From positions 1 to 44,726 of the forward strand of contig JACRPZ010000042.1 in assembly GCA_016222905.1 (NCBI GenBank): a stretch of DNA of 44,726 nt, in the 5' to 3' direction. A program made the translations under genes and the position numbers. The notes under the pieces were generated by a model, which had not been told where the DNA came from, searched no databases, and saw nothing but the letters and a program-made list of their open reading frames with translations. Positions within the stretch are counted from its first letter, which is position 1; each line of letters opens with the position of its first letter. The DNA is from Nitrospirota bacterium. Its GTDB lineage: Bacteria; Nitrospirota; Thermodesulfovibrionia; UBA6902. Below, in pieces: positions 1-9,454 of the stretch.

Positions 1-113
1 AAAAATCGTAACAAGGCAAGAAAGTTTAAGTAAAAACAGGAAATAACGATAGACTTATAAAAACAGAAGACGGATTTTAAAAAATCCGGCATGGAAAAAC
101 TGAAAATCTCTAA

Positions 114-875
114 ATGACTTTTTCAGGAGTCTCAAATTGCTTAAATCAAAGCTGGGTGCCTTATGGCGGAGGCCATAGCATATTGGGCATTGCTCCTGCA
201 CTTTATCATCCTGATCCCAAAACAGGACTGGTAGTTGGTTTCGGTTCCGGAGATACTTTGTATTCGCTGGCGTTGGACAAGAGACTTGATAAAACAGCTT
301 GTGTAGAGCTCAGCAGGGGCCAGATTGAATTACTAAAGAGAGAAAGCGGCCGAGAACTTTTTTGGCAGGTTGTTAAAATATTTAATAATCCGCGTGTGAA
401 CATAATAGGAGGAGACGGGAGGAAATATCTTTTGCACAGCAAAGAAAAATTTGATTTAATCGAAATAGATGCTATCCATCCCTATGCTGCGTACAGTGGA
501 AACCTATATTCTGTAGAATTTTTCCAACTCATCAAGCAACATTTAAAGCCGGGAGGCATTTTTTGCCAGTGGCTGCCGACGGACAGGGTCGAGAGAACGG
601 TTTTGAAAGCTTTTCCATATGTATTAAAATTCAGTGCAAGTTTCGTCCTTGCCAGTAACGAGCCAATAAAATTTAATAAAGTTGAAATAATAAAACGCCT
701 TGCTGATTTAAACCTGATTAGATCATTCGGGCCGGAAAAAGGAGAAGAAATTACAAACTTTTTTACGAGTTCATTTCCTGAAGAAATTAGGACAGGGATT
801 ATCAATAATACAGATTTTGTTGAGGATATTAATCGTGACCTCTTTCCAAAAGATGAATATTTTCATAATAACTGA
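114..875 (+). CDS. Spermidine-synthase-like methyltransferase, N-terminally decayed remnant
   Basis: This is the Rossmann methyltransferase part of a spermidine-synthase-like protein. The glycine-rich motif I 'VVGFGSGDT' lies near residue 40. Family-typical 'GDGRKYLL', 'DLIEIDAIHP' and 'LKPGGIFCQWLP' follow. The usual N-terminal beta-domain is missing. The same frame continues upstream with plausible coding sequence (TEDGF, then KIRHGKTENL), but it is broken by TAA at 111-113, TAA at 78-80 and TAA at 27-29, so the ATG at 114 is just the first Met after a stop. I see no ribosome binding site there. It was probably a longer protein and is now a pseudogene or a truncated product. Substrate is unknown; in polysaccharide loci such proteins are not necessarily polyamine enzymes. 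Confidence 0.6.
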   Translation: MTFSGVSNCLNQSWVPYGGGHSILGIAPALYHPDPKTGLVVGFGSGDTLYSLALDKRLDKTACVELSRGQIELLKRESGRELFWQVVKIFNNPRVNIIGGDGRKYLLHSKEKFDLIEIDAIHPYAAYSGNLYSVEFFQLIKQHLKPGGIFCQWLPTDRVERTVLKAFPYVLKFSASFVLASNEPIKFNKVEIIKRLADLNLIRSFGPEKGEEITNFFTSSFPEEIRTGIINNTDFVEDINRDLFPKDEYFHNN

Positions 876-879
876 ACTT

Positions 880-925
880 ACTAAGGAGTTCATAAGTAAG
901 CATACATACTAATGAACTGATTAGT
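880..925. other. 46-bp imperfect palindrome (hairpin)
   Basis: ACTAA (880-884) pairs with TTAGT (921-925). AGTTCAT (887-893) pairs with ATGAACT (912-918). AGTA (895-898) pairs with TACT (907-910). That gives 16 base pairs with three mismatches around an 8-nt loop. It starts just after the stop codon of the remnant at 875. There is no uninterrupted T tract after it, so it may be a weak terminator, an operator or a mobile-repeat relic. Its role is not known. Confidence 0.5.
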
Positions 926-983
926 ACAATGTGGTTTTAATGTGGTGAATGAGAAAAATAATTAAATTGCAACAGGACAAATA

Positions 984-2093
984 ATGGCAATAAAAGTGTG
1001 GGATTATCTTAAAGAATATGAGCAGGAAAAGCATGAAATTTATGCTGCAGTCGAGAAGGTGTTGAGTTCAGGCCACTTAATCCTTGGAGACAGCGTAAAG
1101 AATTTTGAAGAAGCATTTGCCGCATATTGCGGCGTAAAGTTTGGAGTTGGGGTTAACAGCGGTACGGACGCGCTCTTTCTCGGAATGAAGGCTTTGGGCA
1201 TTGGCGCCGGCGACGAGGTGATAACAGTCGCAAACACGGCGGTTCCTACTGTTTCCTCTATTATTGCTGCCGGAGCCACGCCTGCTTTTGTCGATATAGT
1301 TCCTGAAACATATCTTATGGATACTACTCTGTTAAAAAAAGCAATTACAAAAAAAACAAAATGTATCTTGCCGGTTCATTTATATGGCCAATGTGTCAAT
1401 ATGGAGAGTATTAAATCTATAGCCCAAAAATATGGATTAAAAATTATTGAAGATTGCGCCCAAAGTCATGGGGCGTCATTCAACGGGATGAAAGCGGGCT
1501 CCATGTCAGACCTTGCCGCTTTTTCATTCTACCCTACTAAAGTGCTTGGTGCATTTGGAGATGGCGGCATGGCAGTAACAAGTGATATAAGCCTTAATGA
1601 GAAGCTGAGGCGACTTCGCTTTTACGGCATGGAAAAAACTTATTATTCAGAAGAACCAGGATATAATTCGAGGCTTGATGAACTTCATGCTGAGATTCTT
1701 CTCCGCAAGTTGTCTCATCTTGATCAATACATTACACGCAGAAAAGAACTTGCCAGTCAATATGATCAGCTTTTGTCAGCCACAAGCCTCACTTTACCAA
1801 AGACAATGCCTGGCAATGAACATGTGTATTACTTGTATGTTTGCCGTCATCCCCAAAGGGACAAGATCATTTCCATGCTGCGCGCAAAAGATATTTTTGT
1901 TAACGTAAGTTATCCGTGGCCCATTCATACCATGAGAGGTTTTAAGAATTTGGGTTATAAAGATGGTGATCTGCCGCATACGGAAAAAGCTGCCAATGAA
2001 ATTTTCTCTTTGCCATTGTATCCGTCATTAACCGAACAAGAACAGCGAGTAGTCATTGACGCGTTACTCAAGATTTTAGAGGACATTGATTAA
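984..2093 (+). CDS. DegT/DnrJ/EryC1/StrS family sugar aminotransferase
   Basis: This is a PLP-dependent aminotransferase that would place an amino group on a nucleotide-linked keto-sugar, using glutamate or glutamine. At 369 residues it has the family length. Visible motifs are 'NSGTDAL' (58-64), which binds the PLP phosphate, 'EDCAQSHGA' (156-164, ring-stacking Asp157), and 'SFYPTKVLGAFGDGG' (181-195), where Lys186 is the expected Schiff-base lysine. The start has an AGGA six bases upstream. It is followed 49 bp later by a methyltransferase and a membrane glycosyltransferase, so an amino sugar for a surface glycan is the likely product. The exact sugar cannot be read from sequence. Confidence 0.9.
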   Translation: MAIKVWDYLKEYEQEKHEIYAAVEKVLSSGHLILGDSVKNFEEAFAAYCGVKFGVGVNSGTDALFLGMKALGIGAGDEVITVANTAVPTVSSIIAAGATPAFVDIVPETYLMDTTLLKKAITKKTKCILPVHLYGQCVNMESIKSIAQKYGLKIIEDCAQSHGASFNGMKAGSMSDLAAFSFYPTKVLGAFGDGGMAVTSDISLNEKLRRLRFYGMEKTYYSEEPGYNSRLDELHAEILLRKLSHLDQYITRRKELASQYDQLLSATSLTLPKTMPGNEHVYYLYVCRHPQRDKIISMLRAKDIFVNVSYPWPIHTMRGFKNLGYKDGDLPHTEKAANEIFSLPLYPSLTEQEQRVVIDALLKILEDID

Positions 2094-2142
2094 GGATGTT
2101 CATTTTCTTTATAGATAGGCTGCGATTACTAATAAGGTCAAA

Positions 2143-2898
2143 ATGAGAAAAGAAGAACATGAAATTCTGTTCAATGTAGAAGACGATTATTGGTGGTATG
2201 TCGGATTAAGAGGACTGGTGCTATCATTTATTGATGGAATTTATGAAAAAAAAGAGAGGTTGAAAATACTGGATGCCGGTTGCGGTACGGGAAAGATGCT
2301 TGAAAGTTGCGGCAACCATAAAGCTTACGGTTTAGATTTTTCGAAAGAAGCATTGCAATATTGCAAGTTGCGCAAGCTGAATCATCTTTTAAGAGGATCA
2401 ATCAGTGCACTCCCTTTCAAGAACGATTACTTTAATCTGGTCATTTCTCTTGATGTCATAGGTCAAGGCAATAAACTTGAAAACGATGTTATAACATTAA
2501 AGGAGATTTACCGTGTAATTGCTAAGGAAGGAATTTTATTATTAAACCTTCCGGCATATAAATTGCTGAGGAGTAAGCATGACGAAGCTGTAAGCATAAA
2601 TATAAGATATACAATTAAGGAGTTGAAATCGAAACTTCAAAAGGCTGGTTTTGAAATAGAGCAGATAACATATAGAAATACCATTCTTTTTCCGATAGCA
2701 GTAATCAAGAGAATTATAGACAAGATTTCTTTAATCAGGAGAAACAAGATAGAATCAGATTTGAAGCCATTACCATACTTGATCAATCAATTATTTAAGC
2801 GTATATTGTTTTTTGAAAACAAATTGATAAGATCGGGAATAAACTTCCCCTTTGGTTTATCTATTTATTGCATCGCAAGAAAAAAAGGGAATACATGA
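2143..2898 (+). CDS. Class I SAM-dependent methyltransferase
   Basis: This is a 251-residue methyltransferase. Motif I 'ILDAGCGTGKML' lies at 42-53, followed by 'YGLDFSKEAL' and 'LPFKNDYFNLVISLDVIGQ', the usual methyltransferase-11 pattern. The N-terminal 'EDDYWWYVGLRGLV' (13-26) is typical of sugar or lipid-linked methyltransferases found in polysaccharide clusters. AAGG lies five bases before the ATG. The stop overlaps the next start as ATGA (2895-2898), so the two genes are translationally coupled. The acceptor is unknown, but position implies a glycan or its lipid-linked precursor. Confidence 0.85.
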   Translation: MRKEEHEILFNVEDDYWWYVGLRGLVLSFIDGIYEKKERLKILDAGCGTGKMLESCGNHKAYGLDFSKEALQYCKLRKLNHLLRGSISALPFKNDYFNLVISLDVIGQGNKLENDVITLKEIYRVIAKEGILLLNLPAYKLLRSKHDEAVSINIRYTIKELKSKLQKAGFEIEQITYRNTILFPIAVIKRIIDKISLIRRNKIESDLKPLPYLINQLFKRILFFENKLIRSGINFPFGLSIYCIARKKGNT

Positions 2899-4433
2899 GC
2901 AAACAAATTTTATTTATAATCATCCTGTTCATTATAGCAACAGCGTATTATCTCCCGATTATTAAAGCGCCTTTATCACCTTACGATGAAGGAGTAATAT
3001 TGGTCGGATCTGAGAGAGTCCTGAAAGGGCAGGTTCCCTATAAAGATTTTTTTACGCCGTATGCCCCTGGGCAATTTTATACATTGGCCGCTGTTTTTAA
3101 AGTATTTGGGATATCGGTTCTCGTTGAGAGAATATATGACATTGTTGTTAAAGCGCTTATTTCTCTTTTTATATTTTTAATTATCAGACTATTATCTTCA
3201 TATAAAACGGCAATAGTCGGCTGGGCGATGTCGCTTATCTGGATAGAATATAGCCATTTTCATGGATATCCGGTGTATCCGGACATTTTATTGACATATC
3301 TGAGCGTTTATTTCCTGCTTCTTCATATGAAGAAACAAAAACTATATTTCGTTATTTTCAGCTCACTATCTATTGTATTTGCGATTATATTTAGACATGA
3401 TGTAGGCGGACTTGCTGCGGTTGTCATTGCTATCGTGCTTATGTTTCGAAGAATATTTGGGGTACAGAAATCATGGACTCCGCTAATTGCTTATATAGCA
3501 ACCGGAGTTATCGCAATGATGCCGGTAATCATTTATTTTCTCTTTCATTCCGATATAGAGGCCATGATTAATGATTTATTTTTGATTCCCCTTGATATGG
3601 TCGCTAATCAACAGAGCCTTCCTTATCCGGTTTTGTCAAGATACAATCTGCCATTTTTTGTATTTCCAGCAGTTCCGCTGATTGGCGTCATCACATTCTT
3701 CATTATAAAAAACCGCGATTTTGATGATTCAACATCTTTCGGAATTCTTCTTATCTCCCTTGTGGGATTCGTTTTTTTTAATCAACTCTGGGGTCGGTCT
3801 GATACTATACATTTGCTTGGTGTTGCCTTAACCGGTATTTTATTATCTCCTATATTACTATATACGTTGTCGAAAATATTTCCGCCCAATACGCAGTCAT
3901 ACGGATTATTGTTGATGCTCTTTATTATCGTCTTCAGCATTACCTTATCCCGACCTATAACCATGAAAATATTAAACCCTGGGAGTTATTTTATAACAGT
4001 TCTTAATCCTGATATTGAACGGGCAAAATACACATTAATTACACCGGAAAGAAAGAAAACAATCTCATATATAAAGAATAACACTGCAAAAGATGAATAC
4101 ATATATGTTGGCGTCAAGAATCATGATCAATTTGTCTTCAATGATGCAATAATATATTTTCTTGCTGAGAGGAATTGTGCGACAAAATACCATGAACTTA
4201 ACCCCGGCATTAATACTACATTAGCGATACAAAAAGAGATGGTTGATGAACTTAAAGACAAGAGTGTTCGGTTGATCGTCCTAGTGCCGCGATCCCGTCA
4301 CGAACCTAATCAAAGTGGCATTGATACTGGAGCAAACCTGATTGACAATTACATTTCTATGAACTATGAATTAATAGAAAAATATGGTTTTGATGAAATT
4401 TGGATGAAAAAGAGCTTAAAGAAGATTAGCTGA
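2895..4433 (+). CDS. GT-C type membrane glycosyltransferase (GT39/ArnT-like)
   Basis: This polytopic membrane protein of 512 residues has about ten hydrophobic segments up to roughly residue 350 and a soluble C-terminal part. Just after the first membrane span it carries 'PLSPYDEGVILVGSERVLKG', the acidic DE signature of GT-C enzymes such as ArnT and PMT, which use polyprenyl-phosphate sugars at the periplasmic face. I chose the ATG at 2895 instead of one 27 bases earlier because it has an AAAGGGA and overlaps the preceding stop as ATGA. It likely adds a sugar to an exported glycan or lipid. A hairpin at 4487-4502 may end its transcript. Confidence 0.8.
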   Translation: MSKQILFIIILFIIATAYYLPIIKAPLSPYDEGVILVGSERVLKGQVPYKDFFTPYAPGQFYTLAAVFKVFGISVLVERIYDIVVKALISLFIFLIIRLLSSYKTAIVGWAMSLIWIEYSHFHGYPVYPDILLTYLSVYFLLLHMKKQKLYFVIFSSLSIVFAIIFRHDVGGLAAVVIAIVLMFRRIFGVQKSWTPLIAYIATGVIAMMPVIIYFLFHSDIEAMINDLFLIPLDMVANQQSLPYPVLSRYNLPFFVFPAVPLIGVITFFIIKNRDFDDSTSFGILLISLVGFVFFNQLWGRSDTIHLLGVALTGILLSPILLYTLSKIFPPNTQSYGLLLMLFIIVFSITLSRPITMKILNPGSYFITVLNPDIERAKYTLITPERKKTISYIKNNTAKDEYIYVGVKNHDQFVFNDAIIYFLAERNCATKYHELNPGINTTLAIQKEMVDELKDKSVRLIVLVPRSRHEPNQSGIDTGANLIDNYISMNYELIEKYGFDEIWMKKSLKKIS

Positions 4434-4486
4434 GATAGCCATACGATTCAACCTGATTTTAGATTCTTTCCGCAGAAAGCTAAAGT

Positions 4487-4511
4487 GTTCACTTAAATGA
4501 ACTATATTTTT
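4487..4511 (+). terminator. Possible terminator between convergent genes
   Basis: GTTCA (4487-4491) and TGAAC (4498-4502) form an inverted repeat followed by TATATTTTT. It lies between the plus-strand glycosyltransferase and the minus-strand methyltransferase and overlaps the latter's stop codon. The stem is short and AT-rich, so this is a weak call. Confidence 0.35.
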
Positions 4512-5143
4512 AATTTGTCTTGTTTTTTCGGGGACAGAACAAAAACCGAGTAATCCCAAAATCCGCTTTTTATGGGATAATACTTATCAATAATAAAGTC
4601 TTCTTCTGCAATAATTTTGTATTCAGAATATGTCCGTATATTATGTCCTATATCAAGTTTTTGCAAAACTTTTCCGATAAAGTTCCAAGATATACTGGTA
4701 GGAGCATCTTCTATCAACAACAATATTCCATCGGGTTTCAATATCCTTTTTAACTCTTTTAATACGAATTTGACAGAGGAATCATCTATGTGATGGAAAA
4801 GGCTTAAGGTTAATATCTTATCAAAATAATTGTCATTAAAATTGATCCGCGTGGCATCACCACAAAAAAAATTTTGCTTATATTTCTTTTGTGCATACTC
4901 AATATATGTTTTTGAAATATCCAAACCATGATAACTGTTGGGTTTGAAAAGAGTACAGAATTCGCCGGTTCCGCAAGGAACATCAAGAATCTTTTCGTTG
5001 GGAGAAGTCTGCTCGTTTTCATGACATAAAGAAAATTCTTTCCTTATAGCATTTTTTATAGATATATAATTAGCTTCAATAATACGTCTTAAAATATTAA
5101 ATACTATTGGCTTCTCTGCTAAATAATGGATAATTTTACTCAT
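4502..5143 (-). CDS. Class I SAM-dependent methyltransferase
   Basis: This 213-residue methyltransferase has motif I 'ILDVPCGTGEF' (52-62), 'GLDISKTYIEYA' and 'FDKILTLSLFHHIDD', a methyltransferase-11/25 layout. It is unrelated at sequence level to the one at 2143-2898. It is transcribed leftwards, downstream of the sulfatase-like gene at 5280, with a 136-bp gap. No Shine-Dalgarno is visible; instead a GTATAA/TTATAC inverted repeat (5145-5158) sits directly before the ATG. Very low GC is shared with the 5280 gene, suggesting a common origin. The substrate is unknown. Confidence 0.8.
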   Translation of the reverse strand: MSKIIHYLAEKPIVFNILRRIIEANYISIKNAIRKEFSLCHENEQTSPNEKILDVPCGTGEFCTLFKPNSYHGLDISKTYIEYAQKKYKQNFFCGDATRINFNDNYFDKILTLSLFHHIDDSSVKFVLKELKRILKPDGILLLIEDAPTSISWNFIGKVLQKLDIGHNIRTYSEYKIIAEEDFIIDKYYPIKSGFWDYSVFVLSPKKQDKLKI

Positions 5144-5279
5144 TGTATAATTTTATACTGTTCAGAATTCGTTGTTTGTGTTCGATATGGCTTGTAACCT
5201 ATTTACCCGCCTATCTTTTCATTTGCATATTGTAAGTCCGTTTTTATAAAATTCAGCAATTTCAAACTCTTCCTCAACA

Positions 5280-7214
5280 TTACTGAATGTACCCTAACGA
5301 TTTAAGCTTGTCTTTCGTTTCTTTGTTTAATTCAACGGTTTGATTTTTTTCATAATATTTCACTAAACCGTTATTTTCTTTAATGATATAATTTAAGCGG
5401 TTATATAATCTCTCAAACTGATTTTTATATTTATTATTTTGAGTTAAATTAAACGATTCTTTAGAATCCATCTTTAAATCATAGAAATATAACCCTCTTC
5501 TTAGAGAACTAATATCATGATCATAAATAATCTTAAATTCATTGGTTCTTAAACTCTGTATTTGGTTATTTATATTTTCAATTAATTTATTATTTACGTC
5601 TTCATAATCATAAACAGCCTCACTAAAAGCATCTAAATTAATTTTTTCCTTCTTATAAATAAGCGGGAGCAGGCTTTCCCCATTAATATTATCAGGCGCA
5701 GAAAAATTTAGCATTTCTAATAAAGTAGGCATAATATCGATTGACCTGACCTGATTATCAATTATATAGTTCCGAGGAAGTTTACGCGGAAACTTCATTA
5801 TCAAAGGGATATGAATATTTTCATCATGTAAGTTCCCTCCCATATCCCACCTGCCATGTTCTAAAAATTGAATGCCGTGATCAGACACAATTACTATAAG
5901 TGTATTATCCAACAAATCTGTTGTTTCGAGTTTATTGATTAAATTTTTTATTTCATCATCTACAAATCGAATTTTTTGATCGTATGGGGTTATATAAGAA
6001 TTTAAGTCCATTTTATTAACATCTTTAATCCCCCAATAACTCGGCATTTTTTTAAGCTCTTCTTCACTTATATTTCTCTTAAATAAATTCTCTCTGTTTT
6101 CAGCAAACAATCTATTATAGGATTGGGGCACGTTATTATACGGGGCGTGAACATCCATATAATGCACATATAAGAAGAAAGGTATAATAGGTCTTTTATC
6201 CAACCATGATAGCAGGAAAGGGCTTGACGACCTTCTGTCCAACCAACTGAGTGCTTCAGAAGTAACTTCAGAGGCGTTTTTCCAATCAACCATTCTATAT
6301 GTTTTAAAACCTTGATTAATGTTTATCCCTCTATTTAACCAAGGATTACTAACAATGCCTGCTGTTTCATATCCTCCTTCTAATAAAAGTTCTGCAAGAG
6401 TTACATAATCATTATTCAACATCCCCATGCTAGTTTGACTATGTTTTAATACACCATGCACAGAAGGGTATAATGAGGTAAACATAGAAGTTACAGAGGG
6501 GACTGTCCATGGGGCAGATGAAATAGCATTTCTAAATAAAACTCCTTCCCGGGCAATGCTGTCAATATAAGGACTGGTGTTTCTTTGGTATCCGTAAGAG
6601 CTTAAGTGATCAGCCCTTAATGCATCAATCAAAATAAAAATAACGTTGGGGTTTTCTTGAGTTTTTTTGCTATGAATAAATACATATGAGTTCAATCCCA
6701 TTAAAAAAAGAACTAAAACAAAAGCAGCAATTTTATAACATATGGCAAGCAAATCTTTGAATTTATGATCCCTATTCGCATTTATGATAACCCACCCTGA
6801 AAATACCGAAAAAATAAAAATACCTATATCACATAGTAAACTTAAGGGATGGTATTTAGAAGGCAGCAAATAATGATTTATTGTCCATCCACCATAAAAG
6901 AAGAAGAAACTGCCAACAGTACAGCCCAAAAAAATAGATCCGTAAAATTGTATTTTATCATTGACGTGACTTATGGGGGAGTTTTTTAATAATAAGTTCC
7001 ATATAATTTTTATTAAGAGAAATAAAATCGTTAAAAAAAGTGATAGCAAGACCCACGTATTAAAATATCTTAAACTGTACGTCGCCAATGAATGCATTGT
7101 GTACGGCAAGTATTGATCTGCCGTAATTTTAAAATATATTGAATGGATCAGCCCTGCTATAAAACCAAGGATTAACATTACTGATAAAACATTAGTTGTT
7201 TTGTTTAACTTCAT
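5280..7214 (-). CDS. Membrane-anchored sulfatase-like alkaline-phosphatase-superfamily protein
   Basis: This protein of about 644 residues has five or so membrane segments in its first 180 residues, then a periplasmic AP-superfamily domain like LtaS or EptA. The domain starts with 'NVIFILIDALRADH', whose Asp (197) is a metal ligand. The nucleophile motif is 'APWTVPSVTSM': Thr237 stands where true sulfatases have Cys or Ser for formylglycine. 'IVSDHGIQFLEHG' near residue 450 supplies further metal ligands. I infer a phosphotransferase or phosphodiesterase, not a sulfatase. The ATG at 7214 is preferred over a TTG 24 bases upstream because GGGGA lies 12 bases before it. The gene is very AT-rich; a hand count of one 60-base stretch gives 23% GC, suggesting transfer. 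Confidence 0.82.
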   Translation of the reverse strand: MKLNKTTNVLSVMLILGFIAGLIHSIYFKITADQYLPYTMHSLATYSLRYFNTWVLLSLFLTILFLLIKIIWNLLLKNSPISHVNDKIQFYGSIFLGCTVGSFFFFYGGWTINHYLLPSKYHPLSLLCDIGIFIFSVFSGWVIINANRDHKFKDLLAICYKIAAFVLVLFLMGLNSYVFIHSKKTQENPNVIFILIDALRADHLSSYGYQRNTSPYIDSIAREGVLFRNAISSAPWTVPSVTSMFTSLYPSVHGVLKHSQTSMGMLNNDYVTLAELLLEGGYETAGIVSNPWLNRGININQGFKTYRMVDWKNASEVTSEALSWLDRRSSSPFLLSWLDKRPIIPFFLYVHYMDVHAPYNNVPQSYNRLFAENRENLFKRNISEEELKKMPSYWGIKDVNKMDLNSYITPYDQKIRFVDDEIKNLINKLETTDLLDNTLIVIVSDHGIQFLEHGRWDMGGNLHDENIHIPLIMKFPRKLPRNYIIDNQVRSIDIMPTLLEMLNFSAPDNINGESLLPLIYKKEKINLDAFSEAVYDYEDVNNKLIENINNQIQSLRTNEFKIIYDHDISSLRRGLYFYDLKMDSKESFNLTQNNKYKNQFERLYNRLNYIIKENNGLVKYYEKNQTVELNKETKDKLKSLGYIQ

Positions 7215-7409
7215 TTTATTTCTCAATCCCCTGCTCAAACCCTTCTTACGACCGACAGGCTCGTCTTGTAATTGTTGATATATTAGTAATATTATATATT
7301 ATCAGTATATTTTAAACGAGCAGAGTCTTGCGAATTAAGCGATCCTCGACAACATTACGTAGACTCATAAAAAATAATTCTTACTCTTTTGCTGGTTCAG
7401 TGACAGGTT

Positions 7410-9401
7410 ATGGTAAATGAATATGACAGACGTGAGATTCTCGAACATATGCTATGGGCAGGGAGCGGCTTGTTGCTGGCGGGAAACAATATTTTTTTGT
7501 ATGGGTGTGACCATGAAAAAGAACAAGCCCCTTTAAGGGTAACAAAAAAAAATGGGGGATACAAACGTGTTATTACCCTTGGAATGGATGGGCTGGATCC
7601 GAAGATTATATTGCAACTTATGGGGCAAGGCGATATGCCTAATTTCTCTAAATTCAGCAAGACAGGGCACTTCTCTCCTCTTGGAACGAGTAATCCTCCA
7701 CAGAGCCCGACAGCATGGGCATCAATAGCAACAGGGAACAATCCTGGTTATCACGGCGTATTTGATTTTTTAAACCGCAGAATTGATGATTATATGCCGA
7801 ACCTTGCCATAATCAATAGAAACCCTAATAATCTTTTAGGTAGCAGAGATTCGATGTTTCTCCCTGTGATGCAGGGGAAATCGTTTTGGGACTATGCTTC
7901 ATCTGAGGGAATATCTTCGACTATTTTAAGATGGCCTGTAACTTTCCAGCCGAAAAAGAATGACGCACGGTTATATGCAGGTCTTGGAGTCCCGGATTTG
8001 AGAGGTGGGCTCGGCACTTATTCGTTCTATACAACAGCGCAAATCTCAGCGGATGCAAAGGGAGCTGAAAAAGTAACTCCTGTCAGGAAATACGGAAACA
8101 AAATCAAGACTTACATTGCAGGCCCCAAAGTTTCTTCAAAGGATAATGCAAAGACAGATATTGATATTACCCTGCTTGACTCAGATTCAGGGATAAAAGT
8201 TGAGGCAGACGGAAAGACGGTTATCGTGACAAAGCGGCAATGGAGCGACTGGTTTGAAGTAAAGTTTAAAGTGGGAATGTTCAAAACTGTATCGGGAATA
8301 GTCAAATTTTTTCTTAAAAGTGTAAGTCCTGAATTTGAACTTTATATGACTCCCATACAGATAAATCCGAAAGACCCGGCTTTTATACTATCCAACCCTG
8401 ATGATTATATAAAAGAGCTCGCAGACGAACTTGGACATTTCTATACCCTCGGTATTTCCGAAGACACAAAAGCTCTTTCAGAAGGAAGACTGGATGAGGA
8501 AGCGTTCATATCGATGTGCGATGAGATAACTAAAGAGCAGGAAGACATGCTTTGGCATGAATTAAACAAGTTTAAAGAGGGGCTATTTTCATTTGGTTTT
8601 TTTTCAACTGATCGGATTCAACATATGTTCTGGGCAACTAAAGACCCGTTGCATCCACAATATAACGAAACATATGCCCGAAAGTACGGTCATGTAATTG
8701 ACGACTATTATCGCTGGATGGACAGAATTCTCGGCGAGGTAATGAAAAATGTTGACGAATCTACGGCAATCATGACATTTTCAGACCACGGGTTTTCGAC
8801 CTTCAGAAGAACCGTTCATCTCAACTCGTGGCTTGCGGAAAACGGATTTATGAAACTACATCGTCAAGTAGATAAGAATGACAAAGAAGGCGGTTCCCTG
8901 TTTCAGTATGTTGACTGGGAAAATACGTATGCCTATGCCCTTGGCTTCGGGAGTATTTATTTAAACATGAAGGGAAGGGAGAAACATGGTATCGTTGCTC
9001 CAGGAGCACATTCAATATCTGTTCTAAAGGATATTTCAGGCAAACTTATAAAATTGCATGATTCGAAGTACGGACAGTCCTCTGTTAAAAATGTTTATAT
9101 GAGTGAAACTATTTATTCAGGTGGACAAATTGACAAGTCCCCGGATATTGTGGTCGGTTTTAATGAAGGTTACAGGGCCTCCTGGCAAACAGCACTTGGT
9201 GGTTCACCATCTGAGATAATTGAAGATAACGCCGCAAAATGGAGTGGTGATCATATTGTGGATCCCTCTATTGTGCCTGGTTTTATATTAACCAATTTTA
9301 AAACAAATCATGATAATCCAAGCCTGATAGATATTGCGCCTACTGTTTTATCATGCTTCGGAATGTTTTCACCTAACATGGAAGGAAAGTCTCTTTTATA
9401 A
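7410..9401 (+). CDS. Alkaline phosphatase family protein (COG3379-like), putative Tat lipoprotein
   Basis: This 663-residue phosphohydrolase/phosphodiesterase of the AP superfamily is paralogous to the protein at 16638-18449. Metal-site Asp60 is in 'ITLGMDGLDP', the likely nucleophile Ser99 is in 'SNPPQSPTAWASIATG', and 'MTFSDHGFS' gives later ligands. 'GSIYLNMKGRE' and 'GYRASWQTALGG' are shared with the paralogue. The N terminus has a twin arginine (7-8), then a hydrophobic stretch ending in 'FLYGC' with Cys33, which reads as a Tat/lipoprotein signal. It is the only plus-strand gene between 4.5 and 18.7 kb and converges on the decayed sulfatase copy C. The substrate is unknown. No strong ribosome binding site supports the start. 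Confidence 0.82.
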   Translation: MVNEYDRREILEHMLWAGSGLLLAGNNIFLYGCDHEKEQAPLRVTKKNGGYKRVITLGMDGLDPKIILQLMGQGDMPNFSKFSKTGHFSPLGTSNPPQSPTAWASIATGNNPGYHGVFDFLNRRIDDYMPNLAIINRNPNNLLGSRDSMFLPVMQGKSFWDYASSEGISSTILRWPVTFQPKKNDARLYAGLGVPDLRGGLGTYSFYTTAQISADAKGAEKVTPVRKYGNKIKTYIAGPKVSSKDNAKTDIDITLLDSDSGIKVEADGKTVIVTKRQWSDWFEVKFKVGMFKTVSGIVKFFLKSVSPEFELYMTPIQINPKDPAFILSNPDDYIKELADELGHFYTLGISEDTKALSEGRLDEEAFISMCDEITKEQEDMLWHELNKFKEGLFSFGFFSTDRIQHMFWATKDPLHPQYNETYARKYGHVIDDYYRWMDRILGEVMKNVDESTAIMTFSDHGFSTFRRTVHLNSWLAENGFMKLHRQVDKNDKEGGSLFQYVDWENTYAYALGFGSIYLNMKGREKHGIVAPGAHSISVLKDISGKLIKLHDSKYGQSSVKNVYMSETIYSGGQIDKSPDIVVGFNEGYRASWQTALGGSPSEIIEDNAAKWSGDHIVDPSIVPGFILTNFKTNHDNPSLIDIAPTVLSCFGMFSPNMEGKSLL

Positions 9402-9424
9402 AGTCGGCTATTTAGATAAATTGA

Positions 9425-9454
9425 GAAAATAACAAAAGTTAATCCGTTATTTTC
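9425..9454. terminator. Possible bidirectional terminator
   Basis: GAAAATAAC (9425-9433) and GTTATTTTC (9446-9454) form a perfect 9-bp inverted repeat with a 12-nt loop. It lies between the convergent phosphatase (stop 9401) and the end of copy C (9447). The stem is AT-rich. Part of it belongs to the coding remnant shared with the duplicated genes, so the palindrome could be accidental. Confidence 0.35.
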
